Shown: in pieces, positions 1-8,467 of the stretch
Layout of the letters: the number at the start of each line of letters is the position of its first letter
Numbering within the stretch: position 1 is the stretch's first letter
Source: Desulfobacteraceae bacterium
GTDB lineage: Bacteria; Desulfobacterota; Desulfobacteria; Desulfobacterales; SURF-15
Length of the DNA: 27,784 nt
NCBI GenBank assembly: GCA_003599475.1
Contig: QZKK01000024.1
Location: 1 to 27,784, forward strand
Direction of reading: 5' to 3'
Notes under the pieces: generated by a model
Seen by the model: the letters and a program-made list of their open reading frames with translations, nothing else
The model's database searches: none
Told to the model about the DNA's origin: nothing
Translations under genes and position numbers: made by a program

Positions 1-1283
1 ATATCCTTCGGCTGTCCGGTGCTTGCCAGAACGCTGCTCCACAGCCATCCGTTTGGGTCGATCTTCTGTCTTTCCGAAACGGCTGCCCGGATCGGGAGAT
101 TGGTAAACTCATTTCGCCAGAACCCTACGACCACATTGGTGCGTCCTGCCATCGCCGCATGAACCGCATTATGCCCTAGTAGAAGACAAAAGGACGAATC
201 ATGGGCATTTGCCGGCACGCTTCGAATGTTGTAGCTGGGATCTATGTACTTGAGAGTGATCTCCATGCCGATATTTCTGAAGGTTTCGTTGATGTGATCC
301 TTGAGAAAAGTGCCGATGTCCCCGAGGCGAATATTGCCGGAGGCATCCTTTTCTCCGCTTGTCTCCATCAGATCCTGGCCTGCACCTTCTCCGACCACGA
401 TTACGGCATGATGTCTCCTTTCGAGCCTCTGCTTCAAGGCTCGATGAAGACCCTCCAGAGTGAACTTGACTTCCGGCACCAGGCAGTAGTTTACGTCGCT
501 GTTCGCCAGGGATGCATAGGCTGCGATGAATCCGGACTCCCTGCCCATCAGCTTGACGAGGCCGATTCCGTTTCGCGCACCCTCTGCCTCTGTGTGCGCG
601 GAGTAGATCGATCGGGTCGCTTCCGATACGGCCGTCGCAAAGCCGAAAGACTGTTCCACAAAGGCGATGTCGTTATCGATGGTTTTGGGGACCCCCACCA
701 CCCCGATCTTCAGGCTCCTCCGGCCGATCTCGTCGGCAATGGCCTGGGCCCCCCTCATCGTCCCGTCTCCTCCGATGGTAAAGAGGATACCGATATTCAT
801 CTGTTCCAGGGAGTCGACCATCTCCGATACATCCTGGGGTCCCCGGGAAGAGCCTAGAATCGTTCCTCCCTTCTGATGGATATCGTCAACCACGGCCGGA
901 TTGAGCTCGATGGGCGAGTGGCCGTATCGAAAAGAAAGACCTTCGAACCCGTAGAGGAAACCCAAGATGTTGCGGACCCCGTAGTGATAGTAGAGCGCCA
1001 GAACGATTGCCCGGATGACGTCGTTGATTCCGGGGCAGAGACCGCCGCAGGTGACGATTCCGCATTTGAGCTTGGAGGGATCGAAGTAGATTTTTTCCCG
1101 CGGCCCCGCTTTTTCGAAAAAGGGCGGCCTCCTGCCGGACTTCAAGAGACGCTCGATTTCTTCGAGATCACAATGAAAAAGAACGTTTTCGTCTTCTTCA
1201 ACGAAATGAATGTCTGAAATCGGCGATTGGATCCGGCATTCACCCAGCCGCGATACAGTGAAACCGAAAGGAAGATCCAACAT
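1..1283 (-). CDS. pfkA: ATP-dependent 6-phosphofructokinase (3' end cut by window edge)
   Basis: This is the first 427 codons of a phosphofructokinase; the C-terminus lies left of base 1. It phosphorylates fructose 6-phosphate to fructose 1,6-bisphosphate in the cytoplasm. The nucleotide-binding motif GGDGT is at residues 171-175, and its Gly at the fourth position is the residue linked to ATP use (PPi enzymes have Asp). The catalytic motif PKTIDND is at 199-205, with Lys where E. coli PfkA has Gly. The MGRESGF motif follows. The Gly-plus-Lys combination and an N-terminal extension of about 75 residues fit the long PPi-PFK-like clade that contains the trypanosomatid ATP enzymes, not E. coli PfkA. 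ATP rather than PPi use is therefore inferred from one residue. The ATG at 1283 lies 3 nt after the gpmI stop with a purine-rich GGGGTGAAAA before it, so it is the last visible gene of the pyk-gpmI-pfk operon. Confidence 0.9.
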   Translation of the reverse strand, partial: MLDLPFGFTVSRLGECRIQSPISDIHFVEEDENVLFHCDLEEIERLLKSGRRPPFFEKAGPREKIYFDPSKLKCGIVTCGGLCPGINDVIRAIVLALYYHYGVRNILGFLYGFEGLSFRYGHSPIELNPAVVDDIHQKGGTILGSSRGPQDVSEMVDSLEQMNIGILFTIGGDGTMRGAQAIADEIGRRSLKIGVVGVPKTIDNDIAFVEQSFGFATAVSEATRSIYSAHTEAEGARNGIGLVKLMGRESGFIAAYASLANSDVNYCLVPEVKFTLEGLHRALKQRLERRHHAVIVVGEGAGQDLMETSGEKDASGNIRLGDIGTFLKDHINETFRNIGMEITLKYIDPSYNIRSVPANAHDSSFCLLLGHNAVHAAMAGRTNVVVGFWRNEFTNLPIRAAVSERQKIDPNGWLWSSVLASTGQPKD

Positions 1284-1286
1284 TTT

Positions 1287-2945
1287 TCACCCCACTTCGA
1301 CAACGCTCGGCGTATAGTCCGTCGGCGGTTCGAAGCCGAGAAGCTTCAAACAGGTCGCCGCAAGGCTGCTGATTCCAAGGCCTTCCCGGCCGGACAGTCG
1401 TATGCCGCCGCTTTCGGCAGGATCGTAGATAAAAACGGGCACCGGATTCAGAGAATGAGAGGTTTTCATTCTCGGTTTTCCGCTCTCTTCATCCATACGG
1501 ACGGCCCCGGTTTTCTCGTCATGTTCGAACATATCGTCGGAATTTCCATGATCGGCCGTAACGACCAGAACCCCGGCAGTTTTTTCAGCCGCCCGAATCA
1601 GCCGTGCGATGCAGAGGTCTACGGCTTCGACCGCGATTTCAACAGCCTGAATATTGCCCGTGTGTCCGACCATGTCTCCGTTTGCGTAGTTGAGCCGGAT
1701 AAACCGATGCTTTCCCCCATATGTTGCCCGGATGACCGCATCGGTGATCTCGGCAGCCTTCATCCAGGGGCGTTCTTCGAACGGAACCATGTCGGAAGGT
1801 ACCTCGATGTAGTCTTCCAGGGTATCATCGAACTTTCCAGAACGGTTTCCGTTGAAAAAGTAGGTCACATGACCGAATTTCTGGGTTTCACTGACTGCAA
1901 GCTGTCTGACTCCGGCCGAAACGAGATATTCGGCCATCGTCCGATCGATACCGGGAGGATTCACCAGGTATTTTCGGGGGATGTGCGCATCCCCATCGTA
2001 CTCCATCATCCCCGCATAAAGAGCATCGAGTTTGGGGCCGCGGGGAAACCGATCGAAAGCTTTCTCCTCGAAGGCCCGGCTGATCTCGATGGCCCGATCG
2101 CCCCGGAAATTGAAGAAGATCACACTGTCGCCATCTGCGATCGGCCCAAGCGGTTTTCCGTGCGGTGCGACGACAAAGGGGGGCAGGTCCTGATCGAGAA
2201 TTCCAGGATTTTCGCTCCGCAAGACGGAAATCGCCTCACGGGAGGATTCAAACCTCCGCCCTTCCCCCCGGACATGGGTCTTCCAGCCGGCTTCAACCAT
2301 GCCCCAATCCGCCTGGTATCGATCCATCGTTATCTTCATCCGCCCCCCGCCCGAGGCGACGGCATAATCGATGCCGCTGCCCGAAGAGAGCGAGGAAAGA
2401 AAACTTTCGAAACGGTCCATGTATTGAAGGGCGGATGTCGGAGGCACGTCCCTTCCGTCCAAAAGAACATGAATGCGGGCTTTTTTTACCCCTTCCTCCT
2501 TTGCCTCGGCAAGAAGCGCTTCGAGGTGATCGATATGGCTGTGGACATTTCCATCGGAGAGCAGTCCGATAAAGTGCAGCGTCGTCGAATGACTCTTCAC
2601 GTTCCGGATCAGCTCCCTCCAGACCTCGCCCTCGAATAGAGATTTCGATTCGATCGATCTTTTGACCAGGCTCGCCCCCTGATCGAACACCCGTCCGCAT
2701 CCGATGGCATTGTGGCCGATTTCGCTGTTTCCCATGTCAGAATCCGACGGCATCCCCACTGCCGTGCCGTGGGCCTTCAACTGTGTACAGACCGCATTGC
2801 GCCGGAGCCAGTCGAGCGCCGGAGTGTTGGCCTTCCGCACCATGTCCCCTTCTTCATACCTGCCGATTCCGATACCGTCCATGATGGTCAAGATGACCGG
2901 GCCCGCAGGGCCTTTAAAGCTCTTGGATCGCGTCAATTTTTCCAT
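1287..2945 (-). CDS. gpmI: 2,3-bisphosphoglycerate-independent phosphoglycerate mutase
   Basis: This cytoplasmic enzyme interconverts 3- and 2-phosphoglycerate through a phosphoserine intermediate and belongs to the Mn-dependent alkaline-phosphatase superfamily. The 552-residue product has the family landmarks: metal ligand Asp23 in IMDGIGIG, nucleophile Ser74 in DMGNSEIGH, LDGRDVPP in the phosphoglycerate-binding domain, ADHGNSDDM near residue 460, and TSHSLNPVP towards the end. The length is slightly above the usual ~510-550. The ATG at 2945 has GAGG about 9 nt upstream. It sits 56 nt after pyk and 3 nt before pfk, which makes a glycolytic operon. All key residues seen are intact. Confidence 0.96.
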   Translation of the reverse strand: MEKLTRSKSFKGPAGPVILTIMDGIGIGRYEEGDMVRKANTPALDWLRRNAVCTQLKAHGTAVGMPSDSDMGNSEIGHNAIGCGRVFDQGASLVKRSIESKSLFEGEVWRELIRNVKSHSTTLHFIGLLSDGNVHSHIDHLEALLAEAKEEGVKKARIHVLLDGRDVPPTSALQYMDRFESFLSSLSSGSGIDYAVASGGGRMKITMDRYQADWGMVEAGWKTHVRGEGRRFESSREAISVLRSENPGILDQDLPPFVVAPHGKPLGPIADGDSVIFFNFRGDRAIEISRAFEEKAFDRFPRGPKLDALYAGMMEYDGDAHIPRKYLVNPPGIDRTMAEYLVSAGVRQLAVSETQKFGHVTYFFNGNRSGKFDDTLEDYIEVPSDMVPFEERPWMKAAEITDAVIRATYGGKHRFIRLNYANGDMVGHTGNIQAVEIAVEAVDLCIARLIRAAEKTAGVLVVTADHGNSDDMFEHDEKTGAVRMDEESGKPRMKTSHSLNPVPVFIYDPAESGGIRLSGREGLGISSLAATCLKLLGFEPPTDYTPSVVEVG

Positions 2946-3001
2946 ATAAGGGACCTCAAACCCTGAAGAATTTCCAATCTGGAATATAGAATTTCAAATG
3001 A

Positions 3002-4444
3002 TCAAGTGATTCCGCTTACTTTTCTCAAATCGATAAGCTGCATACTGTAGTTGGCATTCGGGTTTTTCTCCGAAGGGCCTGTAGTCACAACCGCAAGATC
3101 TCCGGTGAGTCCGTGCAATTTGAGCCAATCCCGGGCAAAAATTTTCCAGTCTTCCGGGTATTCCTCGACGCATTCGCAGGACACACCATATGAGAATTGA
3201 AGCGATTGGCAGGTACTCTCCTGCGTGCTGACGGCGGCGATCCATACCGGAAACCGGAATCGTGAAATGTTTCTTGCGGTCAGACCGCTGTTGGTCGGAA
3301 CGATTACAGCGGCTGCAGTTCTGTATGACAGGGTCGCGTCGACACTCAGGGCAAGCAGATCGGTAAAGCGCAGCGGCTGTCGGATGCCGTAAGCCTTCGC
3401 TGCATCTTCCAAACGAATCTGCGGCCGGTGCGGTTCGACGACGGCGGCAATTTTTGCCAGCATCTGAACGGCTTCCACCGGATATTTTCCGATTGCGGAT
3501 TCCCCGGACAGCATGACGCAATCGGTTCCGTCCAGAATCGCGTTTGCCACATCGGTTGCCTCGGCCCGGGTCGGCCGGCGATAACTGGTCATCGATTCCA
3601 GCATCTGGGTGGCGGTAATCACCGGTTTGCCCAGCCGGTTCGCCTTTTCCATGAGTTGCTTTTGAATGACGGCGATTTTTTCGATCGGTATTTCCACCCC
3701 GAGGTCCCCGCGTGCGATCATGATCCCATCGGCGGCGGCCAGGATGTCATCGATATGGTCCAGTGCGCCGGCGCGTTCGATCTTTGCAATAACGAAGGGG
3801 TGATGCCCCATTTCTGCGGCCGCTTCGCGCACGGAAAGAATGTCGGCTCCGGTTTCAACGAAAGATTGGCTCACGGCATCGAGCCCCTGTTCCAGGGCAA
3901 ACCGGAGGCATTCCCTGTCCCGATCCGTAAATGCGGATATCCCGAGGTCGATCCCAGGAAGGTTGAGTCCTTTTCGGGAAAGCAGAACGCCTCCGGCGAC
4001 GACGCTGCAGGTGACATCGTTTCCTGTTTTCGACTCGACCCGGAGCTCGATGAAGCCGTCGTTCAGGAAAAGACGATCTCCGATTCGGACCGCCCGGGGC
4101 AGGCGGGAGAAGGTTACCGAGATACGCTTTTCATCACCGATGATCTCCTCGGTGGTCAAGGTGATCATATCTCCAGGCTTCAGTTCGATCGGTTCCCGCT
4201 TGAGCCGGCCGATGCGCATCTTCGGCCCCGGAAGGTCGGCCATAACGGCGATCCGCCTGCGGCTTTCGGCCGCTGCGGACCGCAGGTTTTCGATGACCCT
4301 CCGGTGGCTCTCGAAGTCGCCATGCGAAAAATTCAAACGCGCGATGTTCATACCGGAATAAATCATCTTTTCCAGTACAGGCGGAGAACCGGATGCAGGA
4401 CCGATCGTGCAGACGATCTTTGTCTTATTGGCGGGCAGGACCAT
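3002..4444 (-). CDS. pyk: Pyruvate kinase
   Basis: Pyruvate kinase converts phosphoenolpyruvate and ADP to pyruvate and ATP. From the chosen ATG the product is 480 aa, the normal size. It opens with ANKTKIVCTIGPAS, followed by RLNFSHG, the PK signature region AKIERAGALDHID, the metal-binding MIARGDLGVEIP, and ITATQMLESM. The C-terminal allosteric domain is complete. The frame is open back to a TTG at 4528 and an ATG at 4498, but neither has a convincing ribosome site. The ATG at 4444 has GGAGTG about 9 nt upstream and starts exactly where homologues start. It is the first gene of the leftward operon and is divergent from pgk across a repeat-rich spacer. Confidence 0.95.
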   Translation of the reverse strand: MVLPANKTKIVCTIGPASGSPPVLEKMIYSGMNIARLNFSHGDFESHRRVIENLRSAAAESRRRIAVMADLPGPKMRIGRLKREPIELKPGDMITLTTEEIIGDEKRISVTFSRLPRAVRIGDRLFLNDGFIELRVESKTGNDVTCSVVAGGVLLSRKGLNLPGIDLGISAFTDRDRECLRFALEQGLDAVSQSFVETGADILSVREAAAEMGHHPFVIAKIERAGALDHIDDILAAADGIMIARGDLGVEIPIEKIAVIQKQLMEKANRLGKPVITATQMLESMTSYRRPTRAEATDVANAILDGTDCVMLSGESAIGKYPVEAVQMLAKIAAVVEPHRPQIRLEDAAKAYGIRQPLRFTDLLALSVDATLSYRTAAAVIVPTNSGLTARNISRFRFPVWIAAVSTQESTCQSLQFSYGVSCECVEEYPEDWKIFARDWLKLHGLTGDLAVVTTGPSEKNPNANYSMQLIDLRKVSGIT

Positions 4445-4524
4445 GGCGGCGGTCACTCCATTCACTCCAAAGACGTTTCGGATGCCTCCAATCACCATAA
4501 GATTAGCATAAGATGGAGAATAGC

Positions 4525-4552
4525 TCAAAGTTGAAAGCTCAAAGTTGAAAGC
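4525..4552. repeat. Heptamer tandem repeat (left block of pyk/pgk spacer)
   Basis: Two exact copies of the 14-nt unit TCAAAGTTGAAAGC, that is four 7-nt steps. It lies between the divergent pyk and pgk genes. Its sequence is close to the reverse complement of the block at 4596-4630, so the two could pair as an imperfect stem. Confidence 0.85.
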
Positions 4553-4595
4553 TTAAAACGCAAACATTTCTCTGCCACTCTGCGCAAGGTTTTTC

Positions 4596-4630
4596 TTTGA
4601 GCTTTCAGCTTTCGACTTTCAGCTTTTGCC
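4596..4630. repeat. Heptamer tandem repeat (right block of pyk/pgk spacer)
   Basis: Five successive 7-nt units: TTTGAGC, TTTCAGC, TTTCGAC, TTTCAGC, TTTTGCC. They are in inverse orientation to the block at 4525-4552, and end just before the putative pgk promoter. Confidence 0.85.
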
Positions 4631-4633
4631 TGC

Positions 4634-4662
4634 TTGAAATCCACCTGCCGGATTGGTATTGT
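4634..4662 (+). promoter_or_regulatory. Putative sigma70-type promoter of pgk
   Basis: TTGAAA (4634-4639), a 17-nt spacer and TATTGT (4657-4662), with pgk starting 46 nt beyond the -10 element. It matches 5/6 and 4/6 consensus positions with ideal spacing. It is a prediction only. Confidence 0.4.
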
Positions 4663-4707
4663 CGATCAGACCGGAATCGAATCATAGATCGCAGCAAGGA
4701 GGAATCC

Positions 4708-5904
4708 ATGGCAAAACTTTCCGTCGAAGATATTCAAATAAAGGGCAAGCGCATCCTCATGAGGGTCGATTTCAACGTGCCGCTCAGAGGCGGTAAAGTG
4801 GTCAGCGATCAACGGATCAAAGGGGCCCTCCCGACGATTCGATATATATCCGACCAGGGGGGGAAACTGATCCTGATGTCCCATCTGGGCCGTCCCAAAG
4901 GAAAACCGGTAACCGAAATGTCCCTTAAACCCTGCGTTTCGGTTCTCTCTGAGATGTTGAGGAGAAAGGTCGAGTTTGCAGAAAGCTGCATCGGCCCGGC
5001 GGCCGAGGCGGCAGTGAAAAAGCTGAACGAAGGGGATGTCCTTCTGCTCGAGAACCTCCGATTCTCAAGCGAAGAGGAGAAAAACGATCCGGATTTTTCG
5101 GCGAAACTCGCAGCCCTGGGGGATATGTACGTCAATGATGCTTTCGGCACCGCCCACCGTGCCCATGCATCCACTGTCGGTGTCACCCGACATTTCCGTC
5201 AATGCGCGGCGGGATATCTCATGATGAAAGAGCTCGATTACCTGGGAAAGGCTCTTGAAAATCCGAACAGGCCCTTTGTGGCCATCATGGGCGGGGCTAA
5301 AATATCCGGAAAGATCGATGTGATTTCAAATCTCCTCCCGAAGGTGGATAAAATCATCATCGGCGGCGGGATGAGTTATACCTTCTTCAAAGCCAAGGGG
5401 CTTGAGATCGGAAAATCGCTGCTGGAGGAAGACAGAATCGCTGCGGCAGGCGATCTTTTGAAAACAGCAGGAGACAAGCTGATCCTCCCCGTGGATACCG
5501 TCGTGACCGATTCGCTCGATTTCGGTGCGCGAAAAGTCGGAGGCCTCCGGGTGGTCGCCTCGGATTCAATTTCGTCCGGCGATGAAGGCGTCGATATCGG
5601 ACCCGGTTCGATTCAGCTCTTCAAGGAGACTCTCAAGGATGCCGAAACCGTCGTCTGGAACGGGCCCATGGGGGTCTTTGAGATCGACGAGACTGCAAAG
5701 GGGACTTACGCTGTGGCCCGCATCCTGGCAGAAATCACGGATCGGGGTGCGGTTACAATCATCGGAGGCGGCGATTCTGCGTCCGCTGTCGAAAATGCGG
5801 GAGTGGCCGCCAGGATATCTCATGTTTCAACCGGCGGCGGTGCATCTCTGGAGTTTCTGGAAGGAAAAGTACTTCCGGGGGTGGCTGCGTTGACAGACAG
5901 GTAG
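4708..5904 (+). CDS. pgk: Phosphoglycerate kinase
   Basis: Phosphoglycerate kinase transfers the acyl phosphate of 1,3-bisphosphoglycerate to ADP. The 398-aa product is standard length and carries RVDFNVPL near the start, SHLGRPKG, LLENLRF, DAFGTAHRAHAST, and the C-terminal nucleotide-binding elements GGGDSASAVE and STGGGASLEFLEGK. The frame is open upstream to 4597, but the ATG at 4708 is preceded by a perfect AAGGAGG (4696-4702) with 5-nt spacing and begins MAKLSVEDI like homologues. It is transcribed away from pyk-gpmI-pfk and followed by a hairpin at 5909-5928. No glyceraldehyde-3-phosphate dehydrogenase gene is adjacent in this window. Confidence 0.96.
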   Translation: MAKLSVEDIQIKGKRILMRVDFNVPLRGGKVVSDQRIKGALPTIRYISDQGGKLILMSHLGRPKGKPVTEMSLKPCVSVLSEMLRRKVEFAESCIGPAAEAAVKKLNEGDVLLLENLRFSSEEEKNDPDFSAKLAALGDMYVNDAFGTAHRAHASTVGVTRHFRQCAAGYLMMKELDYLGKALENPNRPFVAIMGGAKISGKIDVISNLLPKVDKIIIGGGMSYTFFKAKGLEIGKSLLEEDRIAAAGDLLKTAGDKLILPVDTVVTDSLDFGARKVGGLRVVASDSISSGDEGVDIGPGSIQLFKETLKDAETVVWNGPMGVFEIDETAKGTYAVARILAEITDRGAVTIIGGGDSASAVENAGVAARISHVSTGGGASLEFLEGKVLPGVAALTDR

Positions 5905-5908
5905 GAGA

Positions 5909-5928
5909 GGCCACACCGGGGTGTGGCC
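5909..5928 (+). terminator. Hairpin downstream of pgk, likely terminator
   Basis: GGCCACAC, tetraloop CGGG, GTGTGGCC: a perfect 8-bp stem beginning 4 nt after the pgk stop. The run that follows is C/T-rich and only reaches TCTTTT about 12 nt later, so it is a weak intrinsic terminator by the U-tract criterion. It lies between the convergent ends of pgk and the small lipoprotein gene and could serve both. Confidence 0.5.
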
Positions 5929-5944
5929 CCTTCAAACAGATCTT

Positions 5945-6166
5945 TTACTTGGTGCCGAAAGGCACTTCGATCGGCTCTCCCCACCATCCCTGGGCGTCGG
6001 ACTTGTCCGCATCGGCAGCGGTCGGATTCTTGTACCCCTGCACGCTGAAACCCATGTGGGACCAGCTCTTGAAATGGGAATCGTGTTTGTAAAATTCGGA
6101 ACGCTCGGCCGCCGCACCGCAGCCCATCAGAAAAAGCGCAACCACCAGTAAACAAGCTTTTTTCAT
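5945..6166 (-). CDS. Small lipoprotein of unknown function (73 aa)
   Basis: I do not recognise a named family. The product starts MKKACLLVVALFLMGC, a short type II signal peptide with lipobox LMGC and lipidated Cys16, so the mature protein is about 58 residues on a membrane surface. The mature part is rich in charged and aromatic residues (SEFYKHDSHFKSWSHMGF) and ends with a GWWGEPIEVPF motif. The frame is open to 6238, but the ATG at 6166 has AAGGAG 7 nt upstream and is the natural signal-peptide start. It is convergent with pgk and apparently a single-gene unit. Confidence 0.75.
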   Translation of the reverse strand: MKKACLLVVALFLMGCGAAAERSEFYKHDSHFKSWSHMGFSVQGYKNPTAADADKSDAQGWWGEPIEVPFGTK

Positions 6167-6591
6167 ACCAGACTCCTTCCCAGTTATTTGTTCATTCAAG
6201 AACGTGTTGCCAATGCGACCGGCAAAACTCGAATTCACACAAGGATTTCAGTGAATCGATTCTATTACTTTCCTGTAAACTGAAGATACTTCTTTATTTC
6301 TTTCTTTTAGACTTTTCTACCGCATGTTGAAGTAGAGATCAAGTTTTTTATTGGCAGCTAGCACTTCATCGCCCCCGGGGTTCTTTTCCGAAGCGCCATG
6401 TTTCCTTATCGTAATGCGAAGATGTCCGTAATGCAAATCATTCAGGACAAGCCGAGCGCTGAGCTTTTTGAAACATCCATTCCCTCACATACCCGCTTGC
6501 ACCGGGCGCATCAAACGGTTATATATTTTGCTCGGCTGCGTACCATTTCGGTTTTGTTTTCGTACTGAAGCAAACAACACTCGAGGTGATG
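6167..6591. other. Gene-poor spacer between two divergent lipoprotein genes
   Basis: 425 nt with no credible coding frame. The left part (about 6240-6320) is A+T rich, as expected for the upstream region of the leftward 73-aa lipoprotein gene, but I see no strong promoter pair there. The right end holds the promoter at 6497-6525. No heptamer array and no tRNA-like structure is visible. Confidence 0.6.
6497..6525 (+). promoter_or_regulatory. Putative sigma70-type promoter of DUF3313-like lipoprotein
   Basis: TTGCAC (6497-6502), a 17-nt spacer and TATATA (6520-6525), about 66 nt before the start codon. It is a good match with ideal spacing and is predicted only. Confidence 0.5.
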
Positions 6592-7281
6592 ATGAAAAGA
6601 CGAGCTGTCATTTTAATGTCGATCTCCGCACTTCTGATTGCTTTTGCCGGCTGCGTTTCCCTATGGCCCCGAAAACAGTCGGGTTTTCTTGTCGATTATT
6701 CCTCGCTCCAACCGGACCCCGGGCAGGAGGATATTCTTTTTTTCAGAAATCCACAAAAGAGCCCTGAGCTTGTCTCCGAGCAATATCCGGCGGTAACGAT
6801 CGCCCCGGTTGTCGTTTACTTCGATTCGGATGTGGTCGGACTTGCAGTCGATCCGGAGGAGCTTCAAGCATTGGTGGACCGGTTCAAACAGGACCTGGTC
6901 GCCGCACTCGCCAAGAACCATAAAGTGGTTGACCTCCCCGCTCCGAACGTCGCCCGGCTTCGAATCGCCTTTTCCGGTGTCGCTTTCAGCAGATTCCGTC
7001 TTTCCACCCACCCGTCGCTTGCGGCCATCGACCTCGGAGACGCTTCGCTTGAGGCCGAGATGGTCGATTCGAAGACAGCCGAAAGAATTTCAGCGCTGAT
7101 GGACACCCGCAAACGGGGAGAGTATGTCAAACTGGATGAAGCAACCATCCGGAGGAATGCCGAAGCGGTGTTCGGAGACTGGGTCAGCCTTATTGCCGAT
7201 TGGGTGGATGGGCTCTATGCGGTTCCGGAACCGGCTCCGGAAGCGGCCAAGGGAGACGAAGCTGTCGAAAAGAGCCCTTGA
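6592..7281 (+). CDS. DUF3313-like lipoprotein
   Basis: The product (229 aa from ATG 6592) begins with a signal peptide ending LIAFAGC, so Cys21 is the likely lipidation site and the protein is envelope-anchored. The mature start has a SGFLVDYSSLQP motif, which resembles the opening of DUF3313 lipoproteins; no molecular function is known to me for that family. A basic-acidic mixed body and a Pro/Ala/Glu-rich tail (PEPAPEAAKGDEAVE) follow. GTG 6586, ATG 6589 and ATG 6592 are consecutive start candidates. GAGG at 6583-6586 gives sensible 5-nt spacing only for 6592. It has its own promoter and lies alone between non-coding stretches. Confidence 0.8.
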   Translation: MKRRAVILMSISALLIAFAGCVSLWPRKQSGFLVDYSSLQPDPGQEDILFFRNPQKSPELVSEQYPAVTIAPVVVYFDSDVVGLAVDPEELQALVDRFKQDLVAALAKNHKVVDLPAPNVARLRIAFSGVAFSRFRLSTHPSLAAIDLGDASLEAEMVDSKTAERISALMDTRKRGEYVKLDEATIRRNAEAVFGDWVSLIADWVDGLYAVPEPAPEAAKGDEAVEKSP

Positions 7282-7619
7282 ACGGCGGCCGCAGTGTCAA
7301 ATTTGTGAACTTTTGTTTGTTATGAACTCGGGGGCTTCATGAGATCCAACCGTGAGAGCAGCGAAATACTGCAATCAGAAATTTGCAGAAGCGGGCCTTA
7401 TCACCTTCACTCCGCTGCCATTCTAAATAATTATCAACGATTATAGAAGCCTGCAAGATTCAGGAATTCACCAAGCCGCCTGCCACATCAATCGATTTTC
7501 TGATTGTCCCGCACGGGCTATCCCCAAAAGCCATGTTCGAATGAAAAATAAAAATTAACACTTGACAACATAAACGCACAACAATATAGATCCGAAGAGG
7601 GTATGAAAAGGATTTCTCC
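7282..7619. other. Non-coding spacer upstream of the DeoR regulator
   Basis: 338 nt without a credible gene. It contains a small inverted repeat CTGCAA/TTGCAG (7369-7374 and 7383-7388), an A+T-rich stretch near 7425-7445, and the promoter at 7562-7590. No clear terminator follows the lipoprotein gene, apart from a palindromic GCGGCCGC near 7285. Confidence 0.6.
7562..7590 (+). promoter_or_regulatory. Promoter of the deoR/etf demethylation cluster
   Basis: A perfect -35 TTGACA (7562-7567), a 17-nt spacer and -10 TATAGA (7585-7590) in an A+T-rich context, about 30 nt before the regulator start codon. It is the best promoter match in the window and the natural site for autoregulation by the DeoR-family protein. 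No operator repeat could be assigned with confidence. Confidence 0.65.
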
Positions 7620-8402
7620 ATGAAAAATGCGACCTCTCCTCTGCCGGCCGAGCGGCAGCAGCGTATCCTGGAAATTCTAAGAAAAGAATTTACGGCCCGC
7701 AGCTCGCTGTTGAGCGAAGAGCTGAATGTCTCGGAAATGACCATCCGCCGGGACCTCGATGTACTGGAGCGCAGCGGCCAGGTGGAGCGCACTCACGGCG
7801 GCGCTGTGTTTCGCCATGAGCGGGTGGTTGGAAAGTTTCATTACCAGAGCAGCATCAAGGAAAATCCCGTCGAAAAGCAGCAGATCGCCCGAAAAGCCGC
7901 ATCCCTGATTGAACCGAACGACATCGTCTACATCGGCGAGGGCACAACCGCAGCCCAGGTTGTGCGATTCGCAGAACCGGGCATGCCATTTTGCATTTTC
8001 ACCAATAATCTTGGGGTCATCACCGAAATCAACGGCAGCCCCGCCGAACTCATTCTGCTCGGCGGGACCTACAATCCAGCCACACATGCCCTGGCCGGGC
8101 CCCTTACCATGGAGATGATCCGCCAGATTCATGCCACGAAGGTGTTTCTGGGAGCCGATGGCCTGAGCATTAACGCCGGCATCACCACCCCCAATCTGGA
8201 AATTGCCGTGATCGAACGCACCATGATCCGGCAGACGCATGGCAAGGTGATCGTGATGGCCAACCATACAAAATTCGGACGCGTGGCCGAAGTATCGGTC
8301 ACACCGTTAAAAAATATCGATATTCTCATCACGAATCGACCCATTCCCCATGAATTCCTGAAGGATTTGGAAACGATGGGGGTCAGTGTCATGATCGCTT
8401 AG
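7620..8402 (+). CDS. DeoR-family transcriptional regulator
   Basis: 260 aa. The N-terminus (about residues 9-65) is a DeoR-type winged helix-turn-helix with LSEELNVSEMTIRRDLDVLE and the wing ERTHGGAV. Residues about 80-235 form the DeoR sensor domain (ribose-5-phosphate isomerase-like fold), with IGEGTTAAQ, FTNNLGVI and FLGADGLSINAGITTPN. The family usually represses a neighbouring operon and is released by a small, often phosphorylated, ligand. Near the C-terminus the common DxSKFGR segment reads ANHTKFGR, so the usual acidic residue is absent and the ligand may be atypical. It has its own strong promoter, an AAGGA site 7 nt before ATG, and sits 65 nt upstream of etfB, which suggests it governs the following cluster. 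The target and ligand are inferred. Confidence 0.9.
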   Translation: MKNATSPLPAERQQRILEILRKEFTARSSLLSEELNVSEMTIRRDLDVLERSGQVERTHGGAVFRHERVVGKFHYQSSIKENPVEKQQIARKAASLIEPNDIVYIGEGTTAAQVVRFAEPGMPFCIFTNNLGVITEINGSPAELILLGGTYNPATHALAGPLTMEMIRQIHATKVFLGADGLSINAGITTPNLEIAVIERTMIRQTHGKVIVMANHTKFGRVAEVSVTPLKNIDILITNRPIPHEFLKDLETMGVSVMIA

Positions 8403-8467
8403 GTCATTCGCGTGCCTTTTTCTTAGAGCCTTAGGAACTGTACGATGCTTTTCGGAAAGGATGTCGC

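Noticed and set aside
1227..2639. Long plus-strand open frame (470 codons) opposite gpmI
   Set aside because: It is an antisense shadow of gpmI: the minus-strand product has all phosphoglycerate mutase motifs, while this frame gives no recognisable protein.
3428..4534. Plus-strand open frame (368 codons) opposite pyk
   Set aside because: Shadow of pyruvate kinase; no family motifs and no ribosome site.
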